Counted from the stretch's first letter, positions 1 to 13,596 are shown. The stretch: 64,000 bases of DNA from Streptomyces aureus (GCF_000725495.1 NZ_JNZD01000018.1:62001-126000); one strand, 5' to 3'. Notes: generated by a model not told the origin, from the sequence alone. Numbers and translations are program-made.

Positions 1-2430
1 CGCGGTGTGCAGGTACCAGGACAGCAGCCGTTCCAGCGCCAACTCCCGCTCCTCGGGGCTCTCGTCGGCCTCGACGCGCTCGGCGGCGTACACCCGGAGC
101 AGGTCGTGCAGGGTGTAGCGGCCCGGGAAGTGCTCGGTGAGCAGATGGGCCCGGGTCAGCTCGACGAGCAGGCCGCGGGTCTCCCGCGCCGGCAGCCCGG
201 CGAGCGCGGCCGCGGCGGGCGCGGAGATGTCGGGCCCGGAGTGCAGGCCCAGCAGATGGAAGAGGCGGGCGGCCGGGGCCGACAGCGCCCGGTACGACCA
301 GGAGAAGACGGCCCGTACGTCCGTGGTGATGTCCTCGCCGCCGGTGAACGCGTCGAGGCTGCCGTGGCTCTCGCGCAGTTCGTCGACGATGGCGCTGAGC
401 GGGAAGCCGGGGTGCGCGGCGGCGTGGGCGGCGACGATGGACAGCGCCAGCGGCAGCCGGGCGCACCGCGTGATGATCTCGTCGGCCGCGTCCGGTTCCG
501 CCGCCGGCCGTTCGGTGCCGAGCCGGCGGGCCAGCAGGTCGTGCGCCTCCTCGGGTGTGAGCTGGTCCAGGGTCAGCGGGTAGGCGCCCTCCGCGGCGAC
601 CAGTCCGGTGAGCTGGTTGCGGCTGGTGACGATGACCAGGCAGCCCGGGGCGCCGGGCAGCAGCGGACGGACCTGCTCGGTGTCGCGCGCGTTGTCGAGC
701 AGGACGAGCACCCGGCGCCGGGCGAGCATGCTGCGGTAGAGCGCCGCCTGCGCGTCGAGACCGGCGGGGATCCGCATCGGGGGGACGCCGAGCGCGTCGA
801 GGAAGGTCCGGATGGCGTCCTCGGGCGCCACGACCACGCCGGTCGGGTCGAAGCCGCGCAGATTGACGTAGAGCTGTCCGTCGGGGAAGCGGCCGGCCAT
901 CTCGTGGGCCCAGTGCACGGCCAGGGTGGTCTTGCCGATCCCCGCCATGCCGCCGATCGCACTGATCACCACGGAGTCCGGTGCGTGGCCCGTCCCGGGC
1001 AACAGGGCACGTACGCGCTCGAGTTCGGCCTCCCGCCCGGCGAACGTCGGCAGATCGGCGGGAAGCTGAGCCGGAACGGCCGCTTGCGGGGCGGAGGGCA
1101 GGACGGGCTTGGCGGCCGGGGCGGGGGGTTCGGAGGGAGCGGGGCCGGGAGGACCGGGTGCCGGGGCGCCTCCGGGCGCGGGGGCCGCGGGGCGCGCGGG
1201 TGGCGCGGACGGCGCGGGAGACCCGGGGGCCCCGGCAGGACCGGGTGCGGGAGATCCGGGTGCGGACGGCCCCTGTTCGGAGGGCCCGGGTGCGGCCGAC
1301 GGGACCGGCGGGGGCGGCACGATGTCCCCGGAGGGTCCGGCAGTGCCCGAGGGTCCGGTGCCAGCAGGCGGTCCGACGTCCACGGGCGGACCGATGTCCG
1401 TACGCGATCCGATGCCCGTACGCGATCCGATGCCGGCGGAGGGCCCCGTGCCCGCAGGGGGTCCGATGTCCGCGGGCGATCCGACGCCCGTGGGCGATCC
1501 GGTGCCCGCGGAGGGCCCCATGCCTGTAGGGGGTCCGGTGTCCACGGGCGGTCCCCCGTCCACGGGCAGGTCCCGGTGCGCGGAGGGTCCGACGTCCGGC
1601 CGGGATTCGGCGGCCGGGAACGGCGGCGCACCACCCGGGGACGGGCGGGCGTCCAAGGTCGGATCCGCGGCCAGGATGCGGTCGTTGAGGTCCCTCAGCG
1701 CCGCACCGGGTTCGACGCCAAGCTCGGCCACCAGCGTGGCGCGCGTCCCGCGGTAGGCGGCCAGCGCCTCGGCCTGCCGCCCGGACCGGTACAGCGCCAG
1801 CATGAGCAGCCGGCACAGCCCCTCCCGCAGCGGATGCCTCCCGGTGAGCGAGACCAGTTCGCCGATCACCTCACCGTGGCGGCCGAGTTCGACCTCGACC
1901 TCCAGCCGCAGCTCCGTCGCGGCCAGCCGCTGCTCGTCCAGCCGGGCGCCCTCGGACGCGGCGAGCGGTCCGGGCACGCCGGCCAGGGCCGATCCCTGCC
2001 AGCCCGCGAGCGCGACACGCAGCAGTTCCGCAGCCGCGGACGGATCACCGGCGGCGCGCAGTTTCCCGGCCTCGGCGACCCGCCGCTCGAACACCCCGAG
2101 ATCCAGGGTGCCTTCGGGAATCCGCAGCACGTACCCGTCCCCGACCGACACGATCACCCGAGGGGCGTCGGCGGTGTCGCGTTCCGGTTCCAGGGCCTTG
2201 CGCAGCCGTGACGCGTAGGTCCGTACGACCGACACGGCCGCCGCGGGCTGCTCCTCGCCCCAGACCGCGTCGAGGAGTTCGCCGAGCATGACGGGGCGCC
2301 CCCGCCGGAGGAGCAGCGCCGCCAGCACCGCCCGCTGCTGCGGGGAACCGACGTCCACCTCCCGTTCCCCACGCCATGCCCGGACCGGTCCCAGGACGGC
2401 GAAACGCACGGATTCCTCGTAGCCGTTCAC
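1..2430 (-). CDS. AfsR/SARP-family regulator with NB-ARC ATPase (3' end beyond window)
   Basis: Partial: 810 codons are read from a GTG at 2430 to the window edge with no stop. The N-terminus is an OmpR-like winged helix (FAVLGPVRAWRGEREVDVG) followed by a bacterial transcriptional activation domain to about residue 250. A linker of about 180 residues, very rich in Pro, Gly, Ser and Ala, comes next (DNA about 1100-1640). Then an NB-ARC NTPase begins at about residue 475, with P-loop GGMAGIGKTTLAVHW and Walker B-like VLVLLDNARD. A TPR region is expected beyond the edge. AfsR-type proteins activate secondary metabolism or development genes; the target here cannot be told. The start is the first in-frame GTG before the conserved winged-helix sequence. 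The opposite strand is open for 2.2 kb, a GC-bias shadow. Confidence 0.9.
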   Translation of the reverse strand, partial: MNGYEESVRFAVLGPVRAWRGEREVDVGSPQQRAVLAALLLRRGRPVMLGELLDAVWGEEQPAAAVSVVRTYASRLRKALEPERDTADAPRVIVSVGDGYVLRIPEGTLDLGVFERRVAEAGKLRAAGDPSAAAELLRVALAGWQGSALAGVPGPLAASEGARLDEQRLAATELRLEVEVELGRHGEVIGELVSLTGRHPLREGLCRLLMLALYRSGRQAEALAAYRGTRATLVAELGVEPGAALRDLNDRILAADPTLDARPSPGGAPPFPAAESRPDVGPSAHRDLPVDGGPPVDTGPPTGMGPSAGTGSPTGVGSPADIGPPAGTGPSAGIGSRTGIGSRTDIGPPVDVGPPAGTGPSGTAGPSGDIVPPPPVPSAAPGPSEQGPSAPGSPAPGPAGAPGSPAPSAPPARPAAPAPGGAPAPGPPGPAPSEPPAPAAKPVLPSAPQAAVPAQLPADLPTFAGREAELERVRALLPGTGHAPDSVVISAIGGMAGIGKTTLAVHWAHEMAGRFPDGQLYVNLRGFDPTGVVVAPEDAIRTFLDALGVPPMRIPAGLDAQAALYRSMLARRRVLVLLDNARDTEQVRPLLPGAPGCLVIVTSRNQLTGLVAAEGAYPLTLDQLTPEEAHDLLARRLGTERPAAEPDAADEIITRCARLPLALSIVAAHAAAHPGFPLSAIVDELRESHGSLDAFTGGEDITTDVRAVFSWSYRALSAPAARLFHLLGLHSGPDISAPAAAALAGLPARETRGLLVELTRAHLLTEHFPGRYTLHDLLRVYAAERVEADESPEERELALERLLSWYLHTA

Positions 2431-2636
2431 TCTCCGCACTCTACTGAACACCCCTTTGCGCTCAGGGCTGTTGGGAGTGTGGAAGGGGCCACACCTCCGT
2501 TCCGGATACGGCTCGGACACGGCTCGGGCGGGCCGGGGATTGAACCGTTCCGCGGCGGGGCCCGTTGCGCTACGAGGACCCGAGGCGACGGGCCCGGCCG
2601 ACGTCACGGGGCCGGGAGCGTCAGGAAGGAAGCGCC

Positions 2637-4301
<1,665 letters not shown>

Positions 4302-4354
4302 CCCACCCGAAGAACCGGACAGGTCCGACCCACCCGAAGATTCCGGACAGCAGA

Positions 4355-4383
4355 AGGGCCGGGCCGCGATCACGCCCGGCCCT
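4355..4383. terminator. Hairpin between convergent genes
   Basis: AGGGCCGGGC pairs with GCCCGGCCCT across a 9-base loop, between the ends of the ChW-repeat gene (+) and the BP74-like gene (-). It probably serves both. Just before it, 4300-4326 and 4327-4353 are two copies of an imperfect 27-bp direct repeat starting GACCCACCCGAAGA. Confidence 0.65.
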
Positions 4384-4403
4384 CGCCCGCCCTTGTCGGT
4401 CAG

Positions 4404-4865
4404 CTACAGGGCGGGGATTTCCCTGATCAGGCGCGAGCTCCAGTCGCACCAGACCAGGCCCGGCAGGAAGGGGCCGCCGGCCTCGTCGACGTTGTCCTCG
4501 ACGTAGGGGATGGTCGCGTCGCAGACTTCGAAGGCCTGGTCGAAGAACTGCGTGGTGTCGGGGTTGGTGTGGAAGCTCCAGCGCGGGTTGTAGGGGGCCG
4601 TCCGCTTGACGATCCGCGCGACCACGTGGGGACGGTCGGTGGTCTCCCCGGTGACGAGTTCCCGGGCGTGCTCGATGTCCTCGGGCTTGGTCAGTTTGAT
4701 GACGAACTGCTCGTGCGTGACGTCGGTCATCACGAAGTACGCGGAGCTCTCGGCGGCGTGGCCGGGCTGCCTGCCGAGGGTTTCGGCCTGGGTGGGCTGC
4801 GCCGTGGCGAGGGCCAGCACCCCGACAGCGGCCAGGCCGACCGCCTTCATGAGCATGCGTCGCAT
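4404..4865 (-). CDS. Secreted BP74-related protein
   Basis: 153 residues. The start at 4865 is chosen because AAGGAGAG lies just upstream and a clean signal peptide follows (Met-Arg-Arg, hydrophobic core, Ala-rich exit near residue 27). The mature part matches, from memory, the BP74 N-terminal family named after Dictyostelium calmodulin-binding protein BP74: AYFVMTDVTHEQFVIKL, then KRTAPYNPRWSFH, FEVCDATIPYVED and PGLVWCDWSSRL. Two cysteines could form a disulfide. The function of bacterial members is not established. The hairpin at 4355-4383 lies downstream. An upstream in-frame ATG at 4976 would bury the signal peptide and is rejected. Confidence 0.8.
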   Translation of the reverse strand: MRRMLMKAVGLAAVGVLALATAQPTQAETLGRQPGHAAESSAYFVMTDVTHEQFVIKLTKPEDIEHARELVTGETTDRPHVVARIVKRTAPYNPRWSFHTNPDTTQFFDQAFEVCDATIPYVEDNVDEAGGPFLPGLVWCDWSSRLIREIPAL

Positions 4866-5187
4866 GGGAGTTCTCTCCTTGGTTACAGGCGTCGTGCACG
4901 TCACGACTAGTGACCAAGCGGATTGAATCAGTAACTTTGAGTAATCAAGCCGAGGGCGCGCTGAGCTTTTCCGCATATGCCAATGGCCTCATGCCGCCAC
5001 CGCCGCTTCGGAGTATCGCCACCACCCTCGGCCACGCCTTGACCGAGCGGCACCGGCGTGGCGACCGACACGAACGGGCGACCCAAGGCCGCGAGGCGAC
5101 CGCCCCCAAGGCGGCCCGCTCCCGCCGTCGCGCCCCACTGAACGCGAAAGCCCAGCTCGGACACAGTCCGAGCTGGGCTTGCAAGGG
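4866..5187. other. Intergenic region upstream of the BP74-like gene
   Basis: No gene is supported. It holds the promoter region of the minus-strand secreted protein (4866-4990, A+T-richer than its surroundings) and, at its far end, the terminator hairpin of the tRNA gene. Confidence 0.6.
5148..5180 (-). terminator. Terminator of tRNA-Thr
   Basis: A perfect 15-bp stem (AAGCCCAGCTCGGAC / GTCCGAGCTGGGCTT) with a 3-base loop begins 7 bases past the tRNA 3' end. Confidence 0.85.
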
Positions 5188-5261
5188 AGCCCCCTGTCGG
5201 ATTCGAACCGACGACCTACGCATTACAAGTGCGTTGCTCTGGCCATCTGAGCTAAGGAGGC
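5188..5261 (-). tRNA. tRNA-Thr (anticodon TGT)
   Basis: 74 bases fold as a full cloverleaf. The acceptor arm is GCCTCCT / AGGGGGC with one G-T pair. The anticodon stem is ACGCA / TGCGT around loop CTTGTAA, giving anticodon TGT (reads ACA, ACG). The T arm is GTCGG-TTCGAAT-CCGAC. The discriminator is T followed by CCC, so CCA is not encoded. No disrupted copy or attachment duplicate is seen nearby. Confidence 0.95.
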
Positions 5262-5417
5262 CTGCCGCGCGCCCGGGGGCGTGCGTGCCCGTGCAGTGTA
5301 CCCACGTCGCCGCGGGGGGCTGTCGAGAGTTTCCGCGAACTTCACCGGGCTCCGGGTGCTGACAGAACACATGAACGCCAGGTAGCGTCCTGTCCCAGTT
5401 CACTCGTATGGACTACA

Positions 5418-5441
5418 CCACTATGGGCGTTTCCATAGTGG
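5418..5441. promoter_or_regulatory. Inverted repeat upstream of msiK, possible operator
   Basis: CCACTATGG and CCATAGTGG are perfect 9-bp arms around a 6-base spacer, ending 60 bases before the msiK start. It has no T-run and lies in a promoter position, so an operator or 5'UTR hairpin is more likely than a terminator. It does not match the DasR dre consensus as I know it. Confidence 0.45.
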
Positions 5442-5501
5442 ATCACCACCTTTACAACGGATCGTCCGGCACGTTCCTGCCGGTGAAGGGGGCCCATCAC
5501 C

Positions 5502-6638
<1,137 letters not shown>

Positions 6639-6697
6639 CGTCCGCGTCAGCCGGGTGCCCGCGCGCACCCCATAAGGGTCTAATTCACCCACGTTGA

Positions 6698-6735
6698 CGA
6701 AGAGGGCCCCGCGGTCGACCGCGGGGCCCTCTTCG
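6698..6735. terminator. msiK terminator
   Basis: A perfect palindrome CGAAGAGGGCCCCGCGGTCG and its complement, with essentially no loop, ends in TTGT. Confidence 0.9.
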
Positions 6736-6904
6736 TTGTCGACAAATATCCCGTCAGACCGGGCAAATCGATCGCGGCATCCACCTCTCGCGGCCCCCGC
6801 ACGAGCCCGTCCGTCAACTCGCTACCCAGAAAAACCAGCTTTCCCGTCCCCCGAACCGGTGACTAAATGTCGCCAAATCATCACCCCGCGCTACCCTCAC
6901 TCGC

Positions 6905-7354
6905 GTGAAGCACTCCACCACTAACCAGCGGACCCGGCGTGGCCGTGGCCCCGCCCGCCAGATCGGCCGCACCCTCGCCCTCGTTCTGCCTGTCGTCCTG
7001 GTGCTCTCCGGGACCCTCGCGGTCACCCAGGTCGACTGGTCGGGGAACCCCTCGGGCTCGGTGCTCACCGCGTCCTCCGAGGAGGTCTCCACGCGGGCCG
7101 TCTCCCGGGCCCCGCAGGACGTCCTGCGCGACAAGCTGCTCCTGGAACTCCAGGAGAAGAACCCGGGCGTGGCCCTCACCCACCTCCAGCAGGCGGTGAA
7201 CGGCCGTCCGTCGCTCGCGAAGCACTGCGTCTCCATCGCCCGTGCCCTGGGCCGCGCCGCGGTCCGCGCGTACGGTCCGACCCGCGCCCAGTCCTTCGCC
7301 CGGCCGGTCTGCGACACGTCGTTCGCCTCGGGGGTCGCGACGACCCATTTCTGA
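6905..7354 (+). CDS. Small exported or membrane-anchored protein of unknown function
   Basis: 149 residues from GTG at 6905. A basic N-terminus (five Arg and one Lys before residue 20) precedes a single hydrophobic helix at about 23-43, so the rest is outside the cell. The outer part has Ser/Val-rich sequence, a helical stretch (LRDKLLLELQEKNPGVALTHLQQAV) and two cysteines that could pair. No known domain is recognised. Codon bias and an intact frame favour a real gene. No partner gene is adjacent. Confidence 0.65.
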   Translation: MKHSTTNQRTRRGRGPARQIGRTLALVLPVVLVLSGTLAVTQVDWSGNPSGSVLTASSEEVSTRAVSRAPQDVLRDKLLLELQEKNPGVALTHLQQAVNGRPSLAKHCVSIARALGRAAVRAYGPTRAQSFARPVCDTSFASGVATTHF

Positions 7355-7578
7355 GGTCACCGAGCGCCACGCCCGGACCCCGGCCCCCAGGGCCCTGACC
7401 CCCGCCCGTGTCCGGGCCCGCGCACGGGCCGATTCCCCTCGAAGCGCACCTCGTCCTCCGAGGGGCGCAGGCAGAGGTACAGCCAGGGGCACAGGCCTTC
7501 CCGGGCCGGCCGGTAACAGCTCATTAAGGAACGGTTGCCACGGGAAGCGCCGTGCCGGGCGCCACGTACAGTTCCAGC

Positions 7579-8310
7579 ATGACCGATCCGAACGCCGCGT
7601 CGCGCCCCGTTCAAGCCGTCGTCCTGGCCGGCGGCCAGGGCTCCCGGCTGCGTCCCTACACCGACGACCGGCCCAAGCCGATGGTCGAGATCCCCGGCAC
7701 CGGGACACCGATCATCGGCCACCAGCTCACCTGGCTCGCCGAGGAGGGCGTCACCGACGTCGTCGTCTCCTGCGGTCACCTCGCCGACGTCCTGCAGAAG
7801 TGGCTGGACTCGGCCGACCTGCCGCTGTCCGTCACCACGGTCGTCGAGACGGAGCCGCTCGGCCGCGGCGGCGGCCTCAAGTACGCCGCCGCGCACCTGC
7901 CGCACCCCGACCAGCCCTGGTACGCGACGAACGGTGACATCTGGACCCGTTTCTCGCTGCGCGACATGGCGGACTTCCACACCGAGCGCGACGCCGTCGC
8001 GACGCTCGCGCTGGCCCGCCCCCGCATCCCGTGGGGCGCCGTGAAGACGGACGGTTTCGGTCACATCACGGACTTCATCGAGGCCCCGCCCTCCACGTTC
8101 GAGATCAACGCGGGCGTCTACGTCTTCTCGCCCGAGTTCACCGACATGCTCCCCGAGCGCGGGGACCACGAGCGCACCACGTTCCCGCGCCTGGCCCGCG
8201 AGCGCCGGCTGTCCGGCTTCCCGATCCCGCAGGGCGCCTACTGGCGCGCCATCGACACGGCCAAGGACCTCACGGAGGCGGCGAAGGAACTCGCCGCCCT
8301 GGGCCGCTAG
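7579..8310 (+). CDS. Sugar-phosphate nucleotidyltransferase (NTP_transferase family)
   Basis: 243 residues. The N-terminal signature VVLAGGQGSRLRPYTDDRPKPM is the nucleotide-binding loop of RmlA/ManC/GlmU-type enzymes, which make NDP-sugars from NTP and a sugar-1-phosphate. NGDIWT supplies the metal-binding Asp and INAGVYVF is the family's later motif. It lacks the C-terminal hexapeptide-repeat domain of GlmU-like proteins. The base and sugar used cannot be read from sequence. The ATG at 7579 fits the family start; a GTG at 7552 would add nine residues. No clear Shine-Dalgarno site is present. Confidence 0.85.
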   Translation: MTDPNAASRPVQAVVLAGGQGSRLRPYTDDRPKPMVEIPGTGTPIIGHQLTWLAEEGVTDVVVSCGHLADVLQKWLDSADLPLSVTTVVETEPLGRGGGLKYAAAHLPHPDQPWYATNGDIWTRFSLRDMADFHTERDAVATLALARPRIPWGAVKTDGFGHITDFIEAPPSTFEINAGVYVFSPEFTDMLPERGDHERTTFPRLARERRLSGFPIPQGAYWRAIDTAKDLTEAAKELAALGR

Positions 8311-8475
8311 GGCGTGTTGCCCTAGCGCCGCCGGGAACACCCTCACGGCCTACGGGAGCCGCCTCCCGCCGGCAGCACCCCCGCAGCACCATGCGGCCCG
8401 GAGACCGGACGCGTGAGCCACGCCGAAGCCCGCAGCGTCACGCGGAACGGAGCACAGGCCACACGCCCCCGGACG

Positions 8476-8518
8476 CGACGGCAGGGCCCCGCACACCCTG
8501 TGCGGGGCCCTGCCGTCG
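8476..8518. terminator. Bidirectional terminator between nucleotidyltransferase and DoxX genes
   Basis: A 20-bp perfect stem (CGACGGCAGGGCCCCGCACA and complement) around loop CCC lies between the convergent gene ends. Confidence 0.9.
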
Positions 8519-8543
8519 TGTCCGCCCGGGCGGGCGGTGGGTG

Positions 8544-10271
8544 TCAGCCCAGCAGGCCGCCCACCAGACCCGGCTGGCCCGTGGACGAGCTCCCACCGGT
8601 GGAGGTGCCGCTCCCGGCGCCCGTACCGCCGGTGCCCGAGGAGCCGCCGCTGCTGCCGCCCGTCGCCGTACCGCCGGTGCTGGAGGGGCCCGAGCTGGTG
8701 CTCGGGGCCCGGCCGACCGGGGAGGACTGCTGGGGCGGGGCCTGGCCGCTGCCCTGGGTCTGGCTGGGCTGCTGTCCGCTGCCCGAGGGGTCGGTCCCCT
8801 GTGTCGCGCCCGGCGTGCCGGCCGTCTGCGACGGGGTCGCGGAACTGCTGTGGGTGGGCGGGACGGAGGCCGACGGGGTGGCCTCGTGGTGCCGCCGGCC
8901 GGGCGTCTCCGGCAGCGGGGAGCCGGGCAGTTCGTTGCGCGGGGCCTCCCCGGGACCGGGGACGACGACCCGGCTGGAGTCGCGGACGGCGCCGCCGAGG
9001 AGCGAACCGACGAGCAGGGTCAGCCCCACGACCACGGCGGTGAGCAGCGCGCCGCGCCGCAGCACACGGGCCCGCAGGTCCCAGATGTCGGCGCGCGGAC
9101 CGAGCGTCCGCCAGGCCTCGCTGGAGAGCCGTCCGTCGGCGGAGTAGACCGGGGCGCCCGCGATGATCAGCGGGGACCAGGCGGCGAGGATGATGATGTC
9201 GGGCGCGTCGTAGACCGGGACCGTCTTCCAGCTGACGGTGACGATGAGCGCCGCCGACAGCATCGCGCCGACGGCCGCCGCCACCCGCTGCCACAGCCCG
9301 AGGACGGTCAGGACGCCGACGATGACCTGGAAGAAGGCGATGACGAGCCCGGAGCCGATGGGGTGGTGGAGCGCGAACTGCCGCAGCGGCTCGGCCACTT
9401 CCCACGGGTGCAGCGTGTTGAGCCACTTCACCATGGAGCCGCGCTTGCCGCCGTCGAAGTAGACGGGGTCGCAGAGCTTGCCCATGCCGGCGTAGACGGA
9501 GATGAAGCCGAGGAAGACGCGCAGCGGGAGCAGCACGACACCGAGGTTCATCCGGCGCCCGGGGTGATAGGCGTGCCGGACCGAGTCGGAGCCGCGGCGC
9601 CGGACAGGAGTCTCGCGCTCCGTCTCCTCGAGGGGGTCGCCCTCGAAGTCGCCCTCGTCCCCGAAGTCGGCGTCCGGATAGGCGTGTTGACCGTACGGCG
9701 GCTCGCCGTACGACGGCCGGGCGTAGCGCGGTTCGTCGTAGGCGCTGCCCACGCCACGCATCTGCGGCAGCAGTCGCTGCTCGTCGCCGTGGGGCGCGCG
9801 CTGGCTGCCGACGAGGGGCGTCTCGACCGTGTCGACGGTCAGATCGCCCGCGTAGCCGGGCTGTTCACCGATCCGCGGGATGACCTGGGTCGAACCGCCG
9901 TCGGCCGTCGGCCCGGTGGCGCCGTGGGGCACGCCCGCGCTCCGTACGGCCTGGAGCAGACGGTGGGCGCCGGTGTCGTCCGGCGCGGACTTGCCGCTCC
10001 AGACGACGGGGGCGCGGCGGCGGGCCCCGCCGGCCGGACCGGCCCCGCCCGCTCGGCCCGGCGCGCCGATGCCGGGAGAGCCCAGGTGCCGCGCGATGCG
10101 CGGGGACGGGCCCCGTGACGCACCAGCCAACTGGACGCGGAAGCTCGCATGGTTGACGATGACCTGCGCCGGATCGCTCGGCACCTTCACCATGCTCAGC
10201 GCGGGAACGTCGTCGAATCCCGACGAGCGGTCCCCCGTGGGTGTGCGGGGTGTTCTGGTGTCCACACTCAT
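8544..10271 (-). CDS. DoxX-family membrane protein with long disordered termini
   Basis: 575 residues. About 240 N-terminal residues are cytoplasmic and low-complexity (Pro, Gly, Arg, then an Asp/Glu patch). The DoxX core follows with four helices, beginning LPLRVFLGFISVYAGMGKL and including GLVIAFFQVIVGVLTVLGLW. A further transmembrane helix (LLTAVVVGLTLLVGSLLGG) leads into an external Ser/Thr/Gly/Pro-rich tail of about 130 residues. DoxX proteins are linked to redox and thiol stress in actinobacteria; the role here is inferred only at family level. The long tails are typical of Streptomyces members. The terminator at 8476-8518 follows. Confidence 0.85.
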   Translation of the reverse strand: MSVDTRTPRTPTGDRSSGFDDVPALSMVKVPSDPAQVIVNHASFRVQLAGASRGPSPRIARHLGSPGIGAPGRAGGAGPAGGARRRAPVVWSGKSAPDDTGAHRLLQAVRSAGVPHGATGPTADGGSTQVIPRIGEQPGYAGDLTVDTVETPLVGSQRAPHGDEQRLLPQMRGVGSAYDEPRYARPSYGEPPYGQHAYPDADFGDEGDFEGDPLEETERETPVRRRGSDSVRHAYHPGRRMNLGVVLLPLRVFLGFISVYAGMGKLCDPVYFDGGKRGSMVKWLNTLHPWEVAEPLRQFALHHPIGSGLVIAFFQVIVGVLTVLGLWQRVAAAVGAMLSAALIVTVSWKTVPVYDAPDIIILAAWSPLIIAGAPVYSADGRLSSEAWRTLGPRADIWDLRARVLRRGALLTAVVVGLTLLVGSLLGGAVRDSSRVVVPGPGEAPRNELPGSPLPETPGRRHHEATPSASVPPTHSSSATPSQTAGTPGATQGTDPSGSGQQPSQTQGSGQAPPQQSSPVGRAPSTSSGPSSTGGTATGGSSGGSSGTGGTGAGSGTSTGGSSSTGQPGLVGGLLG

Positions 10272-10388
10272 CTAACCGAGTGACGCGAGGTTAGGACACT
10301 GCTTTGACCACGCCGAACTGTCCGGACCGCGTCAAGATCGTTCCGAACGGCCCGGTGGCACCCCGGGGGTGACCGCCCGTGCGCGTGT

Positions 10389-11330
10389 TCAGGCGCGGCG
10401 GCGCGAGGCCTCGTACAGCACAACTCCCGCAGCCACACCGGCGTTCAGCGACTCCGTGCCGCCGGGCATCGGAATCCGCACCCGGAAGTCGCAGGTCTCG
10501 CCGACGAGCCGGGACAGGCCCTTGCCCTCGCTGCCGACGACGATGACGACCGGGCCGCCGAGCGCCTCCAGGTCACCGACCTCGGCCTCGCCGTCCGCGG
10601 CCAGACCGACCACCACGAGGCCGGCCTTCTTGTAGGCCTCCAGGGCGCGCGTCAGGTTCGCGGCGCGCGCGACGGGCGTACGGGCGGCGGCGCCGGCCGA
10701 CGTCTTCCAGGCACCGGCGGTCATGCCGGCCGCGCGGCGCTCGGGCACGACCACGCCGTGGCCGCCGAACGCGGAGGCGGAACGGACGACCGCGCCGAGG
10801 TTGCGCGGGTCGGTCACCCCGTCGAGCGCGACGATCAGCGGGTCCTCGCCCTCGTCGTACGCGGCGGCGGCGAGGTCCTCCGGGTGCGCGTACTCGTACG
10901 GCGGGACCTGGAGGACGAGACCCTGGTGGTTGAGCCCGTTGGTCATGCGGTCGAGCTCGGGGCGCGGGGCCTCCATCAGGTGGATGCCGCCGCGGTCGGC
11001 GACGAGCTGGAGCGCCTCGCGGACCCGCTCGTCGTTGTCGATGAACTGCTGGACGTAGAGCGTGGTCGCGGGGACGCCCTCGCGCAGCGCCTCGACCACG
11101 GGGTTGCGGCCGACGACCATCTCGGACGTGCCCTTGCCGCCGCGGCCGCGGGGCGCGGGACGGCGGACGGCCTGCTTCGCCTTGGCGTTGGCGACGCGGT
11201 TCTTCTTGTGGCCCTTGCGCATCTCGGCGGGCGGGGTCGGACCCTTGCCCTCCAGGCCCCGGCGCCGCTGGCCGCCACTGCCGACCTGCGCGCCCTTCTT
11301 GCCGGACATGCGGCGGTTGTTAGCAGCCAT
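10389..11330 (-). CDS. rlmB: 23S rRNA (guanosine-2'-O)-methyltransferase RlmB (SpoU/TrmH family)
   Basis: 313 residues. The first 65 or so form a basic Lys/Arg/Gly-rich extension usual in actinobacteria. The SpoU substrate-binding domain begins [11 protein letters not shown]. The trefoil-knot methyltransferase carries motif 1 [16 protein letters not shown], motif 2 [10 protein letters not shown] and motif 3 [11 protein letters not shown], which together bind S-adenosylmethionine. It methylates a peptidyl-transferase-region guanosine of 23S rRNA. It lies 117 bases after cysS on the same strand, separated by a hairpin, so it may be only partly co-transcribed. Confidence 0.95.
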   Translation of the reverse strand: MAANNRRMSGKKGAQVGSGGQRRRGLEGKGPTPPAEMRKGHKKNRVANAKAKQAVRRPAPRGRGGKGTSEMVVGRNPVVEALREGVPATTLYVQQFIDNDERVREALQLVADRGGIHLMEAPRPELDRMTNGLNHQGLVLQVPPYEYAHPEDLAAAAYDEGEDPLIVALDGVTDPRNLGAVVRSASAFGGHGVVVPERRAAGMTAGAWKTSAGAAARTPVARAANLTRALEAYKKAGLVVVGLAADGEAEVGDLEALGGPVVIVVGSEGKGLSRLVGETCDFRVRIPMPGGTESLNAGVAAGVVLYEASRRRA

Positions 11331-11372
11331 GACCTACCTGTCTGTGAGACGTGCGTGCGTACGTATATGAAG

Positions 11373-11400
11373 TGTGCCGCCCGGAGGTCCGGGCGGCACA
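11373..11400 (-). terminator. Hairpin between cysS and rlmB
   Basis: TGTGCCGCCCGGA pairs with TCCGGGCGGCACA over a 2-base loop. It is a likely attenuating terminator after cysS, upstream of rlmB. Confidence 0.7.
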
Positions 11401-11447
11401 ATCGATCAAGGCCGACCGGGGTCGGCCGGAATCGCCGGAGCGGGTGC

Positions 11448-12848
<1,401 letters not shown>

Positions 12849-13017
12849 CACTCCAGGGTAGTGGGCGCGGGGCAGTGCCCCACGCCCCTTCCCCCTGCAA
12901 GGCCATGTATTCGTGACATACGGGGGAGCCAGGGGGTGCGCCGAGGAGCACCGGGGGGACGGCCCGGCGGTCCCGGGGCACCCGGGCGACGGTCCGTGCC
13001 CGAAATGCCCGGCCCGC

Positions 13018-13596
13018 TCAGCCCGCCCGGACCACCAGCGCCGTCGCCACCGCCATCAGCCCCTCGTCGCGGCCCGGGAACCCGAGCCCGTCCGTCGTGG
13101 CGCCCGACACCGACACCGGCGCTCCGACCGCCTCGGAGAGGATCTTCTGGGCCTCGTCCCGCCGCTTGCCGATCTTCGGACGGGGTCCGACGACCTGGAC
13201 CGCGACGTTGCCGACGACGAATCCGGCCTCGCGCACGATCCGCGCCGCCTCCGTCAGCAGCACGACGCCCGGCGCCCCGGCCCACTCCGGGCGCCCGGTG
13301 CCGAAGTGGGCCCCGAGGTCACCGAGGCCGGCCGCCGAGAAGAGCGCGTTGCACGCGGCGTGCGCGACGACGTCGGCGTCGGAGTGCCCGGCGAGCCCGG
13401 GCCCCTCCCCCTCCCACTTCAGGCCGGCGCACCAGAGCTCCCGCCCTTCCTCGAAGGCGTGGATGTCGGTGCCGATCCCGACCAGCGGGAGCACCAGCCC
13501 CGGGACCGGGCCCTGACCCGGCGTCCGGCCCGGCGTCCGGTCCTGCGGCCGCTCCTGCCCGGATCCGTCGGTCCGCTCCGGTGTCTCAGAACCCAT
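13018..13596 (-). CDS. ispF: 2-C-methyl-D-erythritol 2,4-cyclodiphosphate synthase IspF
   Basis: 192 residues, longer than the usual ~158 because of a 38-residue Pro/Gly/Arg-rich N-terminal extension. The core begins GIGTDIHAF, whose Asp and His bind zinc, followed by [18 protein letters not shown] and GDLGAHF. The C-terminal TTDGLGF motif closes the active site. It makes the cyclic diphosphate in the MEP isoprenoid pathway. The ATG overlaps the end of ispD by 11 bases, so the two are translated together, as is common in this pathway. Confidence 0.95.
   Translation of the reverse strand: MGSETPERTDGSGQERPQDRTPGRTPGQGPVPGLVLPLVGIGTDIHAFEEGRELWCAGLKWEGEGPGLAGHSDADVVAHAACNALFSAAGLGDLGAHFGTGRPEWAGAPGVVLLTEAARIVREAGFVVGNVAVQVVGPRPKIGKRRDEAQKILSEAVGAPVSVSGATTDGLGFPGRDEGLMAVATALVVRAG

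Noticed and set aside
7..2211. 734-codon plus-strand open frame opposite the AfsR-type gene
   Set aside because: It is exactly antisense to a well-supported regulator, has low-complexity Gly/Arg content and no domain; GC bias keeps the frame open.
5188..5261. tRNA-Thr as an integration site for the neighbouring genes
   Set aside because: No direct repeat of the tRNA 3' end was found in the window.
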